Origin: Dyella_D sp052115385
GTDB taxonomy: Bacteria; Pseudomonadota; Gammaproteobacteria; Xanthomonadales; Rhodanobacteraceae
NCBI RefSeq assembly: GCF_052115385.1
Contig: NZ_JBFRGP010000016.1
Coordinates: forward strand, 18,817-82,816
DNA length: 64,000 nt
Direction of reading: 5' to 3'
Below, one piece after another: positions 18,050 through 28,440 of the stretch. How positions within the stretch are numbered: the stretch's first letter is position 1; every line of letters begins with the position of its first letter. The position numbers and the translations under genes were made by a program. Below the pieces are notes generated by a model. It was given only the letters and a program-made list of their open reading frames with translations. It did not search any database and had not been told where the DNA came from.

Positions 18050-19438
18050 ATGACCGCACCCGCTCCCGCCCTGGCTGAACTGGCCGCCCGCTTGCCCGAG
18101 CTGCGCCTGCTTACCGCGCCGGCCGACCTGGAGCATTACGGCCGCGACTGGACCCGCCGCTGGACCCCCGCGCCGCTGGCCATCGCCCTGCCGGCCACGG
18201 TGGAAGAAGCCCAGGCCGTGGTGCGCTGGGCCAATGAGCACGGCGTGGCCCTGGTGCCGTCGGGCGGCCGCACTGGTCTCTCCGGCGGCGCGGTGGCCGC
18301 CAACGGCGAGCTGGTGCTGAGCCTGGAGCGGATGAACCGCGTGCTCGGCTTCGATCCGATCGACCGCACCCTCACCGTGCAGGCCGGCATCGCGCTGCAG
18401 GCGGTGCACGACGCGGCGCGCACGCATGGGCTGATCTATCCGGTCGACTTCGCCGCGCGCGGTTCCTGTTCCATCGGCGGCAATATCGCCACCAATGCCG
18501 GCGGCATCCGGGTGATCCGCTACGGCAATACGCGCGAGTGGATCGCCGGCCTGAAGGTGATCGCCGGCAATAGCGAACTGCTCGAACTCAATCGCGGGCT
18601 GATCAAGAACTCCAGCGGCTACGACCTGCGCCATCTGACCATCGGTTCCGAAGGCACCCTGGGCATCGTGGTCGAAGCCACCTTGCGCCTGGCCGAGCCG
18701 CCGCCGCCGTCGCAGGTGATGCTGCTGGCGCTGCCGGACATGGCCGCGCTGATGCACGTGTTCGCGCTGTTCCGCGCGCGCCTGAAGCTGCAGGCCTTCG
18801 AGTTCTTCACCGACGTCGCACTGCGCCACGTGCTGGCGCATGGCGCGCAGCGCGCGCTTGACGGCGAGCATCCGTTCTATGTGGTCACCGAATTCGACGC
18901 CGCCGACGAAGCCGCACAGGAAACGGCCCTGGCCGCGTTCGAACACGGCGTCAACCAAGGCTGGATCGCTGACGGTGCGATCGCGCAGAGCGAGGCGCAG
19001 GCCGCCGCGCTGTGGCGCCTGCGCGAAGGCATCACCGAGAGCCTGGCACCGCACCAGCCGTACAAGAACGACATCTCGCTGCGCATCGGCGCGCTGCCGG
19101 CTTTCCTGGACGAGATCCAGGCGTTGCTGGGGCAGGCTTATCCGCATTTCGAAGTGGTGTGGTTCGGCCATATCGGCGACGGCAATCTGCACATCAACGT
19201 GCTCAAGCCGGAAGGCCTGGCCGGCGCCGAATTCATCGCGCAGTGCGAACAGGTGACCAAGCTGCTGGCTGCGGCGCTGCAGCGCCATGGCGGCAGCATC
19301 TCGGCCGAGCACGGCATCGGGCTGGTCAAGAAGGCGTATCTGGAGAGCACGCGCAGCGCCGCGGAAATCGCCCTGATGCGCGGCGTAAAGCAGGTATTCG
19401 ACCCGAACGGCATCCTCAACCCCGGCAAGCTGTTCTAG
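18050..19438 (+). CDS. FAD-binding oxidoreductase, D-2-hydroxyglutarate dehydrogenase-like
   Basis: Protein of 462 aa from ATG 18050. The N-terminal PCMH-type FAD domain has VPSGGRTGLSGGAV and FAARGSCSIGGNIATNAGG; the C-terminal FAD-oxidase domain includes WFGHIGDGNLHINV and SAEHGIGLVKK. These match the D2HGDH/GlcD group, which oxidises D-2-hydroxy acids and passes electrons to an acceptor such as ETF. Its position back to back with serA fits D-2-hydroxyglutarate dehydrogenase, because SerA of Pseudomonas makes D-2-hydroxyglutarate that this enzyme recycles. A D-lactate dehydrogenase role cannot be excluded by sequence alone. Confidence 0.87.
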   Translation: MTAPAPALAELAARLPELRLLTAPADLEHYGRDWTRRWTPAPLAIALPATVEEAQAVVRWANEHGVALVPSGGRTGLSGGAVAANGELVLSLERMNRVLGFDPIDRTLTVQAGIALQAVHDAARTHGLIYPVDFAARGSCSIGGNIATNAGGIRVIRYGNTREWIAGLKVIAGNSELLELNRGLIKNSSGYDLRHLTIGSEGTLGIVVEATLRLAEPPPPSQVMLLALPDMAALMHVFALFRARLKLQAFEFFTDVALRHVLAHGAQRALDGEHPFYVVTEFDAADEAAQETALAAFEHGVNQGWIADGAIAQSEAQAAALWRLREGITESLAPHQPYKNDISLRIGALPAFLDEIQALLGQAYPHFEVVWFGHIGDGNLHINVLKPEGLAGAEFIAQCEQVTKLLAAALQRHGGSISAEHGIGLVKKAYLESTRSAAEIALMRGVKQVFDPNGILNPGKLF

Positions 19439-19485
19439 GGCCCGCATGCTAGCCTCCGCGCTTTAGAAGCGCCGGAGCCGCCCGC

Positions 19486-20439
19486 ATGACCCAGCAACGC
19501 CGCAAGCTGTATCCCGAGATCGAGCCGTTCGACACCGGCACGCTCAAGGTGTCGCCGCTGCACACGCTGTACTACGAGCAGTGCGGCAACCCGAACGGCA
19601 AGCCGGTGGTGTTCCTGCACGGCGGCCCCGGCGGCGGCATCAATCCGAGCTACCGCCGCTTCTTCGATCCCAAGGTCTACCGCATCGTGCTGTTCGACCA
19701 GCGCGGCTGCGGCAAGTCCACGCCGCATGCGGAGCTGACCGACAACACCACCTGGCATCTGGTGGCCGACATCGAGCGCATCCGCGAGCATCTGGAGATC
19801 GATCGCTGGCAGGTATTCGGCGGTTCGTGGGGTTCCACGCTGGCGCTGGCCTATGCGCAGACGCATCCGGACAAGGTCACCGAGCTGGTGCTGCGCGGCA
19901 TCTTCATGCTGCGCCGCTGGGAGCTGGAGTGGTTCTACCAGAAGGGTTGCGATGCGCTGTTTCCGGATGCGTGGGAAAGCTATCTGGCGGCGATCCCCGA
20001 AGCCGAGCGCGGCGACTTGATGAGCGCCTATCACCGTCGCCTGACCAGCACCGATCCGGCGGTGCGGGTGGAAGCGGCGCGGGCGTGGTCGGTGTGGGAA
20101 GCGGCCACCAGCCATCTGTACCAGGACCCTAGCCATATCGCGTCCAGCGGCGAGGACGAGTTTGCGCTCGCGTTCGCGCGCATCGAATGCCATTACTTCG
20201 TGCACGGCGGTTTCTTCGAGCACGACGACCAGCTGCTGCGCAACGTCGAGCGCATCCGCAAGATTCCCGCGGTGATCGTGCAGGGACGCTACGACGTGGT
20301 GTGCCCGATGCGCAGCGCATGGGACCTGCACCGCGCGTGGCCGGAAGCCGAGCTGCGCGTGGTGGCGGATGCGGGGCATTCGGCCTTGGAGCCGGGGATC
20401 GCGCACGAGTTGCTGGAGGCGACCGACCGCTTTCGCTGA
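19486..20439 (+). CDS. pip: proline iminopeptidase
   Basis: Alpha/beta hydrolase (317 aa) releasing N-terminal proline from peptides. The oxyanion region HGGPGGG is near residue 45, the nucleophile elbow is GGSWGSTLAL, and catalytic Asp and His are in GRYDVVCP and DAGHSA. LRGIFMLRRWELEWFYQKG is typical of family S33 Pip. A strong terminator follows. Confidence 0.95.
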   Translation: MTQQRRKLYPEIEPFDTGTLKVSPLHTLYYEQCGNPNGKPVVFLHGGPGGGINPSYRRFFDPKVYRIVLFDQRGCGKSTPHAELTDNTTWHLVADIERIREHLEIDRWQVFGGSWGSTLALAYAQTHPDKVTELVLRGIFMLRRWELEWFYQKGCDALFPDAWESYLAAIPEAERGDLMSAYHRRLTSTDPAVRVEAARAWSVWEAATSHLYQDPSHIASSGEDEFALAFARIECHYFVHGGFFEHDDQLLRNVERIRKIPAVIVQGRYDVVCPMRSAWDLHRAWPEAELRVVADAGHSALEPGIAHELLEATDRFR

Positions 20440-20461
20440 GTTTTTTGCCGGCACCAAAGAG

Positions 20462-20495
20462 AAAGGCCACGCCCGTCGCCGGGCGTGGCCTTTTC
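20462..20495 (+). terminator. rho-independent terminator after pip
   Basis: A 13-bp stem (20462-20474 with 20481-20493), loop GTCGCC, then TTT. Confidence 0.85.
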
Positions 20496-20510
20496 ATTAG
20501 TGCGGATGGG

Positions 20511-20601
20511 GTAGGTTGGGGTGAGCGCAGCGAACCCCAACATCGACCACCTTCATGCGTGTCGCGTCGTTGGGGTTCGCCTGCGGCTCACCCCAACCTA
20601 C
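20511..20601. repeat. BIME-like pair of REP-type repeats
   Basis: Two inverted units, 20511-20541 and 20569-20601. Each is an imperfect palindrome with outer arm GTAGGTTGGGGTGAGC and inner arm GCGAACCCCAAC. The left unit is the short form (core GCGCAGCG), the right unit the long form (core CCGCAGGC). The 27-bp spacer is unrelated to other pairs. Located between pip and the convergent nuclease gene. Confidence 0.88.
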
Positions 20602-20606
20602 CCGGA

Positions 20607-23417
20607 TCAGTGGCCGTGACCGTGGCCATGATCGTCATCATGCCCATGATCGTGCCCATGATCGTGATCGCCATGCGGATCGAACATCGCCGGGGCGAAC
20701 AGGTCGAGCACGAAGCCGTCGTGGTCGGAGGCGCCGATCGCCTTCGTCCAGTCCGGCGCGTTGGCGGCATCGGCTTCGGTCTGCGCCGGTGCGTCGAGAT
20801 CGGCGCGGCCGTACTGCATGTGCAGGAAGCGGAACGACGCGGCGCGGTTCAGCAGGGCATGGTCCAGCACCTGCACGGTCGGCACTTCGCGGCCCGAGTT
20901 GCCGCTGCCGGCCTGCGTATAGCCCTGGATCTCGCCGAAGTTCTCGGTGAACAGGAACGAATAGCGGTCGTTCTCCGGCACCGATTCCACCGCGTTCCAC
21001 AGCGCCGGGCGCACGATGTTCTGGCCCAGCTTCAGCTGGTTCTCGCTGTCCTTGTACTTGCCTGAGATCAGGCCGACCACGTCCACCCAGCCATCGCTGA
21101 ACTGGTAGGCGTTGAAGTCGCCCACCACCAGCAGCGGCTGCGAGGGATAGCGGGTCTGCAGTTCCTGCACCTGCTTGGCCAGCGACACCGCCTGGGTGTA
21201 GCGCTTCAGGCGGTCGCGCACGGCGGTGGCGTTGTCCTTGTCCACGTTGGTGCGGGCCTTCGGATGCACCGAGATGACGTGGAAGCGCATGCCGCGCACT
21301 TCGGCCGTCAGCAGCAGCGGCGGATGGTCGTGCACGAAGGCGGTGCTGCCGTTGTCGTTCCAGGTTTCGTCGGCACCGAGCTGGCGCACCGAGAGCACAT
21401 GCACGCCGCGGTCGGCGCGCACCAGGAAGCCGACGTTGATGCCGCTGGGGTCATGGCCCGGCAGCAGGTAGGCGTCGTACTTCACCGGGTAGTCGTCGCC
21501 CAGCTGCTTGGCCAGGCCCTGCAGCACGGCGAGACTCTTCACTTCTTCGGTCGACAGCACGTCCGGCAGCTTCAGCACGCTGCCGACATAAGCCGACAGA
21601 CGGCGCGTCTTCAGCGCCACCTGGTCCGGCGTCGGCTCCTTGCTGTCGCCGCTGCAGGTAAAGGTGGTGTTGAATTCGCTGTCGCAGAAACGCTCCATGT
21701 TGAACGCGCCGATGCGCAGCGCGAACGGCGGCCGCGGCAGCACGGGGCGGGGCATCGGTGCGGCGCGCTTCACTTCGATCCTGGTCGGGATGAAGGTATA
21801 GGCGCCGAAGTCGTACGAGATGATGCCCTCGGCACGGAAAGTGGTGCCGGCGACGAACGGGGTGTTGATCGGCACCGCGCCGAAGTCGTCGGTGTTCATC
21901 TTGAACACTTCCGGATTGCCGCTCCAGTTAGGCAGGTCCACGCCCGCCGGCACCGGCACGCTGAAGCGCACCCCCGGCTGGCGCAGCGAGCGCTTGCCGT
22001 TGGCGGTGATGCTTACCTCGGCGAAAGGCTCCGTGCTGAAGCGCTTGTTGCCGGTGTTGATCATGCCGTTCTCGATCACCACGCGCATGCCGACGAAGCA
22101 CTGGAAGTTGGTGGCGCCGCAGGACAGCTGGTTCGGATCGGTCGACGGCGTGCGCGCACCGAACACCACCGCCCTCGGCAGCCGCACGCCATGCGCGGTG
22201 ACGGTGACCGTGGCGTTCTTGAGTTCCGTCAGGTGGTAGTAGTTGTCGACCTTCGCATCGACGTTCACTACGTCGCCGATGGCGACGGTCGGCTTGGACG
22301 CGGTGAACACGTACACGCCGTTGGAGGTCAGCGGATCGGCATCGACGCGGTTGTCCGGCGTCTGCATGGTGAAGCCGGCCGGGCCCACCGCGGTGACGAT
22401 GTTGCCGGTGGTGATCACTGACTTGCCCAGCAGCGGCGAGCTCTGCTCGCGGCCCTGGATCTGCCAGATTTCGGCGGCGACCGGGATGTCGTACAGGATC
22501 GCGCCGATGGCACTGTCGCGCGCCAGCGTGGCGCCGCCGGTCGGCTGGTCCAGCTTGACCAGGAAGGCCTTGTCCGGCGAACCGGTGGTGCGGCCGTGCA
22601 CGACCACGTTGAAAGCGGCCTGGGTCTGGCCTGCGGCAACCGTCAGCGTGGTGTCGACCGCCTCGTAGTCGCCCGCGGCGGCGGTGGCGCTGTCGTCCTG
22701 GGTGGCCACGTGCACGCTCACGCCGCCGGCCGGAGCCGGCTGGTTGAGCGTGATGGCGAACGGCATGCTGACGTCGGGCGCGCCGTGCACGGTGGCACTG
22801 GAATCGGCGATCGACAGCGACAGGTTCATCACCGCGCAGGCGCTGGCCGCGTTGTGCGGCGCGGTGGGCGTGACCACCACGAAGTCGGCCTGGTTGTCGC
22901 CGGTGTTCTGCGGCAGGCCGGCGCCATTCGTCTTGCGGCCGTAGCCCTTGTCGGCATTGGTGCTGCCCAGCGAGGTCAGCGGCGTGCCGGCCTTGTAGGC
23001 GGAGCCGGCGGAGAGGCCGACCTGGTCGACCAGCTGGCCGCTGCTATCGAGCAGGGCCAGGCCGCCGTCATCGGTGACGCCGGTGCTGTATTTCAGGTCT
23101 CCGGCGACGCTGCCGGAATAGCCGCCGCTCGCGCTGTTGGTCAGCAGCAAGTGGCAGCCCGGCGCGATCGACGTGCCGGCGGGGAGGGTCAGGCGCGTGC
23201 CGGTGGTGCCGCTCGCGTTCGACGCATTGAATTTGTAGCCGGAAAGATCCAGCGAGGTAGCGCCGGCATTGAACAGCTCGACGAATTCGTCGTTGCCGCC
23301 GGACGGGCCGCGTACGCGGAACTGGCTGATGCTGAGGTCCGCTGCCTGGGCAGAGGCGATCGACGCGATCCCTAGCAGCGCGGCCCAAAGGGCGCGCCGT
23401 GCGTGCTTTGCTTCCAT
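20607..23417 (-). CDS. secreted ExeM/NucH-type endonuclease with lamin-tail domain and His/Asp-rich C-terminus
   Basis: Protein of 936 aa from ATG 23417 (GGAG 7 nt upstream), with a Sec signal peptide ending ASAQA. An N-terminal lamin-tail domain (ISQFRVRGPSGGNDEFVELF) is followed by Calx-beta-like and OB-like regions, then an endonuclease/exonuclease/phosphatase domain starting RIGAFNMERF with VVGDFNAY and the terminal SDHDG motif. This matches extracellular DNases of the ExeM/NucH group. The last 22 residues are almost only His, Asp and Gly (10 His, 6 Asp), a likely metal-binding tail not needed for the fold. Probable roles are DNA scavenging or biofilm remodelling. Confidence 0.9.
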   Translation of the reverse strand: MEAKHARRALWAALLGIASIASAQAADLSISQFRVRGPSGGNDEFVELFNAGATSLDLSGYKFNASNASGTTGTRLTLPAGTSIAPGCHLLLTNSASGGYSGSVAGDLKYSTGVTDDGGLALLDSSGQLVDQVGLSAGSAYKAGTPLTSLGSTNADKGYGRKTNGAGLPQNTGDNQADFVVVTPTAPHNAASACAVMNLSLSIADSSATVHGAPDVSMPFAITLNQPAPAGGVSVHVATQDDSATAAAGDYEAVDTTLTVAAGQTQAAFNVVVHGRTTGSPDKAFLVKLDQPTGGATLARDSAIGAILYDIPVAAEIWQIQGREQSSPLLGKSVITTGNIVTAVGPAGFTMQTPDNRVDADPLTSNGVYVFTASKPTVAIGDVVNVDAKVDNYYHLTELKNATVTVTAHGVRLPRAVVFGARTPSTDPNQLSCGATNFQCFVGMRVVIENGMINTGNKRFSTEPFAEVSITANGKRSLRQPGVRFSVPVPAGVDLPNWSGNPEVFKMNTDDFGAVPINTPFVAGTTFRAEGIISYDFGAYTFIPTRIEVKRAAPMPRPVLPRPPFALRIGAFNMERFCDSEFNTTFTCSGDSKEPTPDQVALKTRRLSAYVGSVLKLPDVLSTEEVKSLAVLQGLAKQLGDDYPVKYDAYLLPGHDPSGINVGFLVRADRGVHVLSVRQLGADETWNDNGSTAFVHDHPPLLLTAEVRGMRFHVISVHPKARTNVDKDNATAVRDRLKRYTQAVSLAKQVQELQTRYPSQPLLVVGDFNAYQFSDGWVDVVGLISGKYKDSENQLKLGQNIVRPALWNAVESVPENDRYSFLFTENFGEIQGYTQAGSGNSGREVPTVQVLDHALLNRAASFRFLHMQYGRADLDAPAQTEADAANAPDWTKAIGASDHDGFVLDLFAPAMFDPHGDHDHGHDHGHDDDHGHGHGH

Positions 23418-23577
23418 TGACCCACTCCCTCTTTGATGGATCCGGACGGATCCTCCCGGGGAAAATAGCAATTTATTGCGACAGATTTGCTAATGGGGGT
23501 CTCAGTAGGGAGGGTGGGGCTGGTGCGCCTTTTTGGCCGGTGATTCCGGCGTAGGGGGGGCGTATGGGTGTGGCGAT

Positions 23578-23610
23578 GTTGGGGTTCGCCTGCGGCTCAC
23601 CCCCACCTGC
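23578..23610. repeat. single degenerate REP-type unit
   Basis: One long-form unit of the same family as at 20.5 kb, with two substitutions in the outer arm (CCCCCACCTGC). No partner unit is found within 100 bp. It lies just downstream of upp. Confidence 0.75.
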
Positions 23611-23620
23611 GTCGGCCGTG

Positions 23621-24262
23621 TCAGCCGGCTGGCAGCTGCTTGGTGCCGAAGATCTTGTCGCCTGCGTCACCGAGCCCGGGCAGGATGTAGCCGTGTTCGT
23701 TGAGATGGTCGTCGATGGCGGCGGTGTAGATCTCGACGTCGGGATGGGCCTCTGCGATGTGCTTCAGGCCTTCCGGCGCCGCCACCAGGAACAGGCCCTT
23801 GATGCGTTTGCAGCCGGCGGCCTTGAGCATGTCGACGGTAGCGATCAGGGTGCCGGCGGTGGCCAGCATGGGGTCGACGATCAGGGCGATGCGTTCGTCC
23901 ATGCGGCCGGTCAGCTTCTCGTAGTAGGCGATCGGCTTGAGGGTTTCTTCGTCGCGTTGCAGGCCGACCACGCTGACCTTGGCGGCGGGGATCAGGTCCA
24001 GCACGCCGGGCAGCATGCCGAGGCCGGCGCGCAGGATCGGCACGATGGTGATCTTCTTGCCTTTGATCTGGTGCACGACCAGTGGGCCGGCCCAGCCGTC
24101 GATGTGCTTGTCGACCGTCTCCAGGTCCTTGGTCGCTTCGTAGGTGAGCAGCGCGGCGACTTCGGAGGCCAGTTCGCGGAACTCCTTGGTGCTGATGCCG
24201 GCGCGGCGCATCAGGCCGAGCTTGTGCTGGATAAGCGGGTGGCGGACTTCGACGAGCTTCAT
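23621..24262 (-). CDS. upp: uracil phosphoribosyltransferase
   Basis: Pyrimidine salvage enzyme making UMP from uracil and PRPP; 213 aa from ATG 24262. The start MKLVEVRHPLIQHKLGLMR, the PRPP loop LIVDPMLATAGTLIATVDML and the C-terminal uracil-binding GYILPGLGDAGD are diagnostic. Longer upstream frames are non-homologous. Confidence 0.98.
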   Translation of the reverse strand: MKLVEVRHPLIQHKLGLMRRAGISTKEFRELASEVAALLTYEATKDLETVDKHIDGWAGPLVVHQIKGKKITIVPILRAGLGMLPGVLDLIPAAKVSVVGLQRDEETLKPIAYYEKLTGRMDERIALIVDPMLATAGTLIATVDMLKAAGCKRIKGLFLVAAPEGLKHIAEAHPDVEIYTAAIDDHLNEHGYILPGLGDAGDKIFGTKQLPAG

Positions 24263-24324
24263 GGGGCGTCCTGCATGACGGAGTGCGGGGATTATGACGC
24301 AGCGCGAATTCTCCGTTCCCCATA

Positions 24325-24359
24325 AAAGCAAAGGCGCCGCTTCGGCGAAGCGGCGCCTT
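24325..24359 (-). terminator. terminator of the PsiF-repeat gene
   Basis: A perfect 13-bp stem (24331-24343 with 24347-24359) and a 3-nt loop. In the minus direction it runs into TTGCTTTT. It separates the PsiF gene from upp. Confidence 0.75.
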
Positions 24360-24382
24360 GCGGCAAACAAGCTGTAAGTGAC

Positions 24383-24709
24383 TTACGGGCTCGCCGCGGC
24401 GCCGCCGCTCAGACACGAGCTCATGAACTTCTTGCGGTCGTCGCCCTTCAGGGTCTTGGCTTTCGTATCCGCATTGCAGGCTTTCATCTTTTCCTGCTGG
24501 GTCATCTTCGCCGGCGCGGCAGCTTCGCCCTTCAGGCAGGTGCTCATGAAGGTCTTGCGCTCGTCGCCCTTCTTGCCGGTCGCCTGCTTGTTGCAGTCGG
24601 TCATGCGCTGCTGCTGCGGGTTCTTGGCCTGCGGGGCAGCGGAAGCGGTGGCGGAAACGGCGAGGGCCAGGGCGAGGCTGGCGGCGGTCAGGCTGAAACG
24701 CAAGAACAT
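24383..24709 (-). CDS. PsiF-repeat periplasmic protein
   Basis: Secreted protein of 108 aa from ATG 24709 (GGAGG upstream), with a signal peptide ending ATASA. Two PsiF repeats are visible, each with MxxCNxxA...KGDxRKxFMSxCL (near residues 35-62 and 70-100), with paired Cys. PsiF of E. coli is phosphate-starvation inducible; the molecular function is unknown. It has its own terminator. Confidence 0.9.
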   Translation of the reverse strand: MFLRFSLTAASLALALAVSATASAAPQAKNPQQQRMTDCNKQATGKKGDERKTFMSTCLKGEAAAPAKMTQQEKMKACNADTKAKTLKGDDRKKFMSSCLSGGAAASP

Positions 24710-24829
24710 GCGGGTACCCTCCTGGAATGGACCGGCGAGTGCCGGTGGGCGCAAGTCTATGCCTGTCGCCGCCGTTGGCTAGAGGGGGAACGCCGGGCGC
24801 GCGGCCCGGCGTTCATGCCCGGGCGGCGC

Positions 24830-26326
24830 TCAGGCCGCTTCCGCCTTCAGCTTGCGCGGGCCCTGCAGCAGGGCCTGGCGCACGTGGGAGACCACCAGGT
24901 CCACCTCGGCGCTGGTCACCTTGAAGTGCGGGGTGAAGCGCAGCGAATTGACGCCGCCATGGATCACGCCGACGCCGCGCTCGCGCATGTATTCCTCGAT
25001 CGAGCCCGCGCCGTAGCACTTGAACTCCGGCGACAGCTCGCACGAGAACAGCAGGCCGGTGCCCTGCACCTTGGTGATCAGGCCGCCGAGTTCGTTCTTC
25101 AGCGCGTTGAGCTTGTCGACGAATTCCTTGCCGCGCTCGCGGATATTGCTGCGCACCTCGTCGGTCAGTTCATGCAGCGTGGCCAGCGCGACGTCGAGCG
25201 CGCGCGGGTTGGCGGTCATGGTGTTGCCGTAGATGCCCTTGCGGTACAGGCCCGCGGCGCGCTCGTTCACCGCCAGCACCGACAGCGGGTACTGGCCGGC
25301 GTTGAGCGCCTTGGAGAAGGTTTCCATGTCCGGCGCCGGCAGCTTTTCGAAGCCGGGGTAGTCGGTGAGCGAGAGCACGCCGTGCGCGCGCAGGCCGGCC
25401 TGGATCGAATCGATCAGCAGCATCGAGCCATGCGCTTCGGTCAGTTCGCGCGCGGCCTTGTAGAACTCCGGCGTCACCGCGCGGCCGGGATCGCCTTCGC
25501 CCATCACCGGTTCCAGAAACATCGCCTCGATAAACCAGCCGTGGCGGTCGGCATCGGCGAACGCGGCTTCGAGCTGCGCCACGTCGTACGGCGCCACCGT
25601 GATCAGCGTGTCCTCGTGGCGATAGCTGGCCAGGTGCTGCTGGTAGGTCTTGCGGGTGGAATCCGAATACAGCGCCGGTTTTTCGGTGCGGCCGTGGAAG
25701 GCACCCTTCACCGCGAGGCGTTTGATGCTGCGGCCGGCATAGCGCGCGCCCGGCTCGGTCATCGCCTTGGCGTTGACGTCGGCGATGCGGCAGGCCAGCG
25801 AGACCGATTCGGAACCGGAGTTCAGGCACAGATAACGCGCATACGGATTGCCGCTGCGGTTGCGGCCGAGCTCGCGGTCCAGCGCCTGCGCGAAGCGCAG
25901 TTGCGAGACGTTCGGCGTCATCACGTTGGCCATCACCTGCGGCCGGCTCATCGCCGTGCGGATCGCCTCGTTGTTGTGGCCGAAGCCGAGCATGCCGTAG
26001 CCGCCGTTGTCGTGGATCACCGCGCCCTTCAGCGTGACCACCCACGGGCCGCGCGCGGCGGCGGGCAGGTAACGGTTGATGCCGTCGTCGGGATAGAAAT
26101 TGACGAAGCCCGCCTGCGCCACGTGCAGTTGCTCGGCTTCGTCCAGCTTGAGGAAATCGCCCAGCTCCGCGCGCAGCGCGCGATGCTGTTCGATCGCTTC
26201 GCCGATGGCCTGCGCCAGGTCGGGGTGGCTGGCGGCGAAGCGTTCGACGCTGGCGTCGTCCAGGCCGGTGGTCTGCGGCGCGCCGCCGAAATCGCGCAGT
26301 TCGCGCAGCTGATCGATCACACCCAT
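24830..26326 (-). CDS. class III (PLP-dependent) aminotransferase
   Basis: Fold-type I aminotransferase of 498 aa. The PLP-binding region includes LNSGSESVSLACRIADVNAK, the VKGAFHGRTEKP loop, the Asp of MLLIDSIQAGLRAHG and the Schiff-base Lys in METFSKALNAGQYPLSV. It is longer than the usual 420-450 aa, with an N-terminal extension of about 70 residues. This group occurs widely in xanthomonads as a class III enzyme of unassigned substrate; lysine 6-aminotransferase or another omega-aminotransferase is possible. It appears monocistronic. Confidence 0.85.
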   Translation of the reverse strand: MGVIDQLRELRDFGGAPQTTGLDDASVERFAASHPDLAQAIGEAIEQHRALRAELGDFLKLDEAEQLHVAQAGFVNFYPDDGINRYLPAAARGPWVVTLKGAVIHDNGGYGMLGFGHNNEAIRTAMSRPQVMANVMTPNVSQLRFAQALDRELGRNRSGNPYARYLCLNSGSESVSLACRIADVNAKAMTEPGARYAGRSIKRLAVKGAFHGRTEKPALYSDSTRKTYQQHLASYRHEDTLITVAPYDVAQLEAAFADADRHGWFIEAMFLEPVMGEGDPGRAVTPEFYKAARELTEAHGSMLLIDSIQAGLRAHGVLSLTDYPGFEKLPAPDMETFSKALNAGQYPLSVLAVNERAAGLYRKGIYGNTMTANPRALDVALATLHELTDEVRSNIRERGKEFVDKLNALKNELGGLITKVQGTGLLFSCELSPEFKCYGAGSIEEYMRERGVGVIHGGVNSLRFTPHFKVTSAEVDLVVSHVRQALLQGPRKLKAEAA

Positions 26327-26608
26327 GATGCTTCCTCCTCAAAGTACGCAGGGGCCATGGGGGATGGCGCGTCCTGCCAACATCGCGATGCATGCTTGGC
26401 GGGTCCGGTGACGATCAGGAATGCCCGCTCAGTCGTGCGTGCCGCGCAGGTTCGTGCGTCGGCGATCCACCGAGGATAACCCGCCTTTGTCGGCGCCGTA
26501 ACCCCGGGGGAGGGGGCCGGATGACGGCTGTCACGTGCGCGGGCTGACGTTGGCGAATGCCCGCCAGGCCTTGCGATGCCTAGCATTCTCGGCAAAGGAG
26601 GGAAGCCC

Positions 26609-27534
<926 letters not shown>

Positions 27535-27535
<1 letters not shown>

Positions 27536-28335
27536 TGAACGCCGTCTCTTCCGTCACCGCCATACCCGTCGCCTCCGCCGCCCGCGAAATGACCCGTGGC
27601 CGGGTGCTCGGCGCCTACCTGCAGGAAGCACGCGCCGAATGCCTGCGCTATCTGCGCAACCCGGGTTTCATGATCCCGACCCTGATCCTGCCCACCGCGT
27701 TCTACCTGATGTTCGGCATCCTGCTCGGCCACGCCAACGGGCCCGAAGCACCGCGCTACCTGCTGGCGGCCTATGGCACCTTCGGCGTGATGTCGCCGGG
27801 CCTGTTCGGTTTCGGCGTGGCCTCGTCGATGGAGCGCGACAACGGCCTGCTCACGCTCAAGCGCGCGCTGCCGATGCCGCCCGGCGCGTATCTGCTCGGC
27901 AAGGTGGTGATGGCGATGTTCGCGGCGGCGGTGGTGTCCTGCGTGCTGGTGCTGCTGGCGACGCTGGTGGCGCACGTGCAGCTGTCCCCGGCGCAGATGG
28001 CCGCCCTGTTCGCCACCAACCTGTTCGGCTCGCTGCCGTTCTGCGCGATGGGCCTGATGCTGGGCATGCTGATCAAGGGCAGTGGCGCGCCGGGCATCGT
28101 CAACCTGATCTACCTGCCGATGGCCTTCATGTCCGGCCTGTGGTTCCCGCTCTCGCTGATGCCCAAGGCGGTGCAGCAGATCGCGCTGGCGCTGCCGCCG
28201 TATCACCTGAACCAGGTGGCGCTGGCTGCGGTGGGCCTGGGGCAGGGCGCGGTGTGGCCGCACGTGGCCACGCTGGCGGGCTTCAGCGCCGTCTTCCTGG
28301 CCATTGCCGCGCGCCGCCTGCGGCGCCATGGTTGA
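27535..28335 (+). CDS. ABC-2 type transporter permease
   Basis: Membrane protein of 266 aa with six hydrophobic helices and the ABC-2 pattern (R..R.PGFMIPTLILPTAFYLMFG). Its ATG overlaps the stop of the ATPase (ATGA), so the two are translationally coupled. Together they form an exporter; substrates of this class include antimicrobials and lipids, but none is identifiable here. Confidence 0.93.
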
Positions 28336-28348
28336 AGTAGCATGCAGG

Positions 28349-28377
28349 GGGCTGCGCAACCCGCGGTTGCGCAGCCC
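28349..28377 (+). promoter_or_regulatory. intergenic hairpin between permease and first kinase
   Basis: A perfect 13-bp inverted repeat (28349-28361 and 28365-28377, loop CGC) without a T-run. It may stabilise or process the upstream mRNA or serve as an operator. Confidence 0.45.
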
Positions 28378-28440
28378 GTCATGATGAATACCGTCGTCGC
28401 GCCAGCCGTCGCCGCGCGACCTGTGGGGAGGATCACCGCC

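Noticed and set aside
23551..23580. Partner REP unit upstream of 23578
   Set aside because: Only a G-rich stretch with a GTAGG start is present; the inner arm is missing.
24789..24813. Hairpin AACGCCGGGC/GCCCGGCGTT after the aminotransferase gene
   Set aside because: Strong stem but followed by CCCCCTCT on the minus strand, not a T-run; not called as a terminator.
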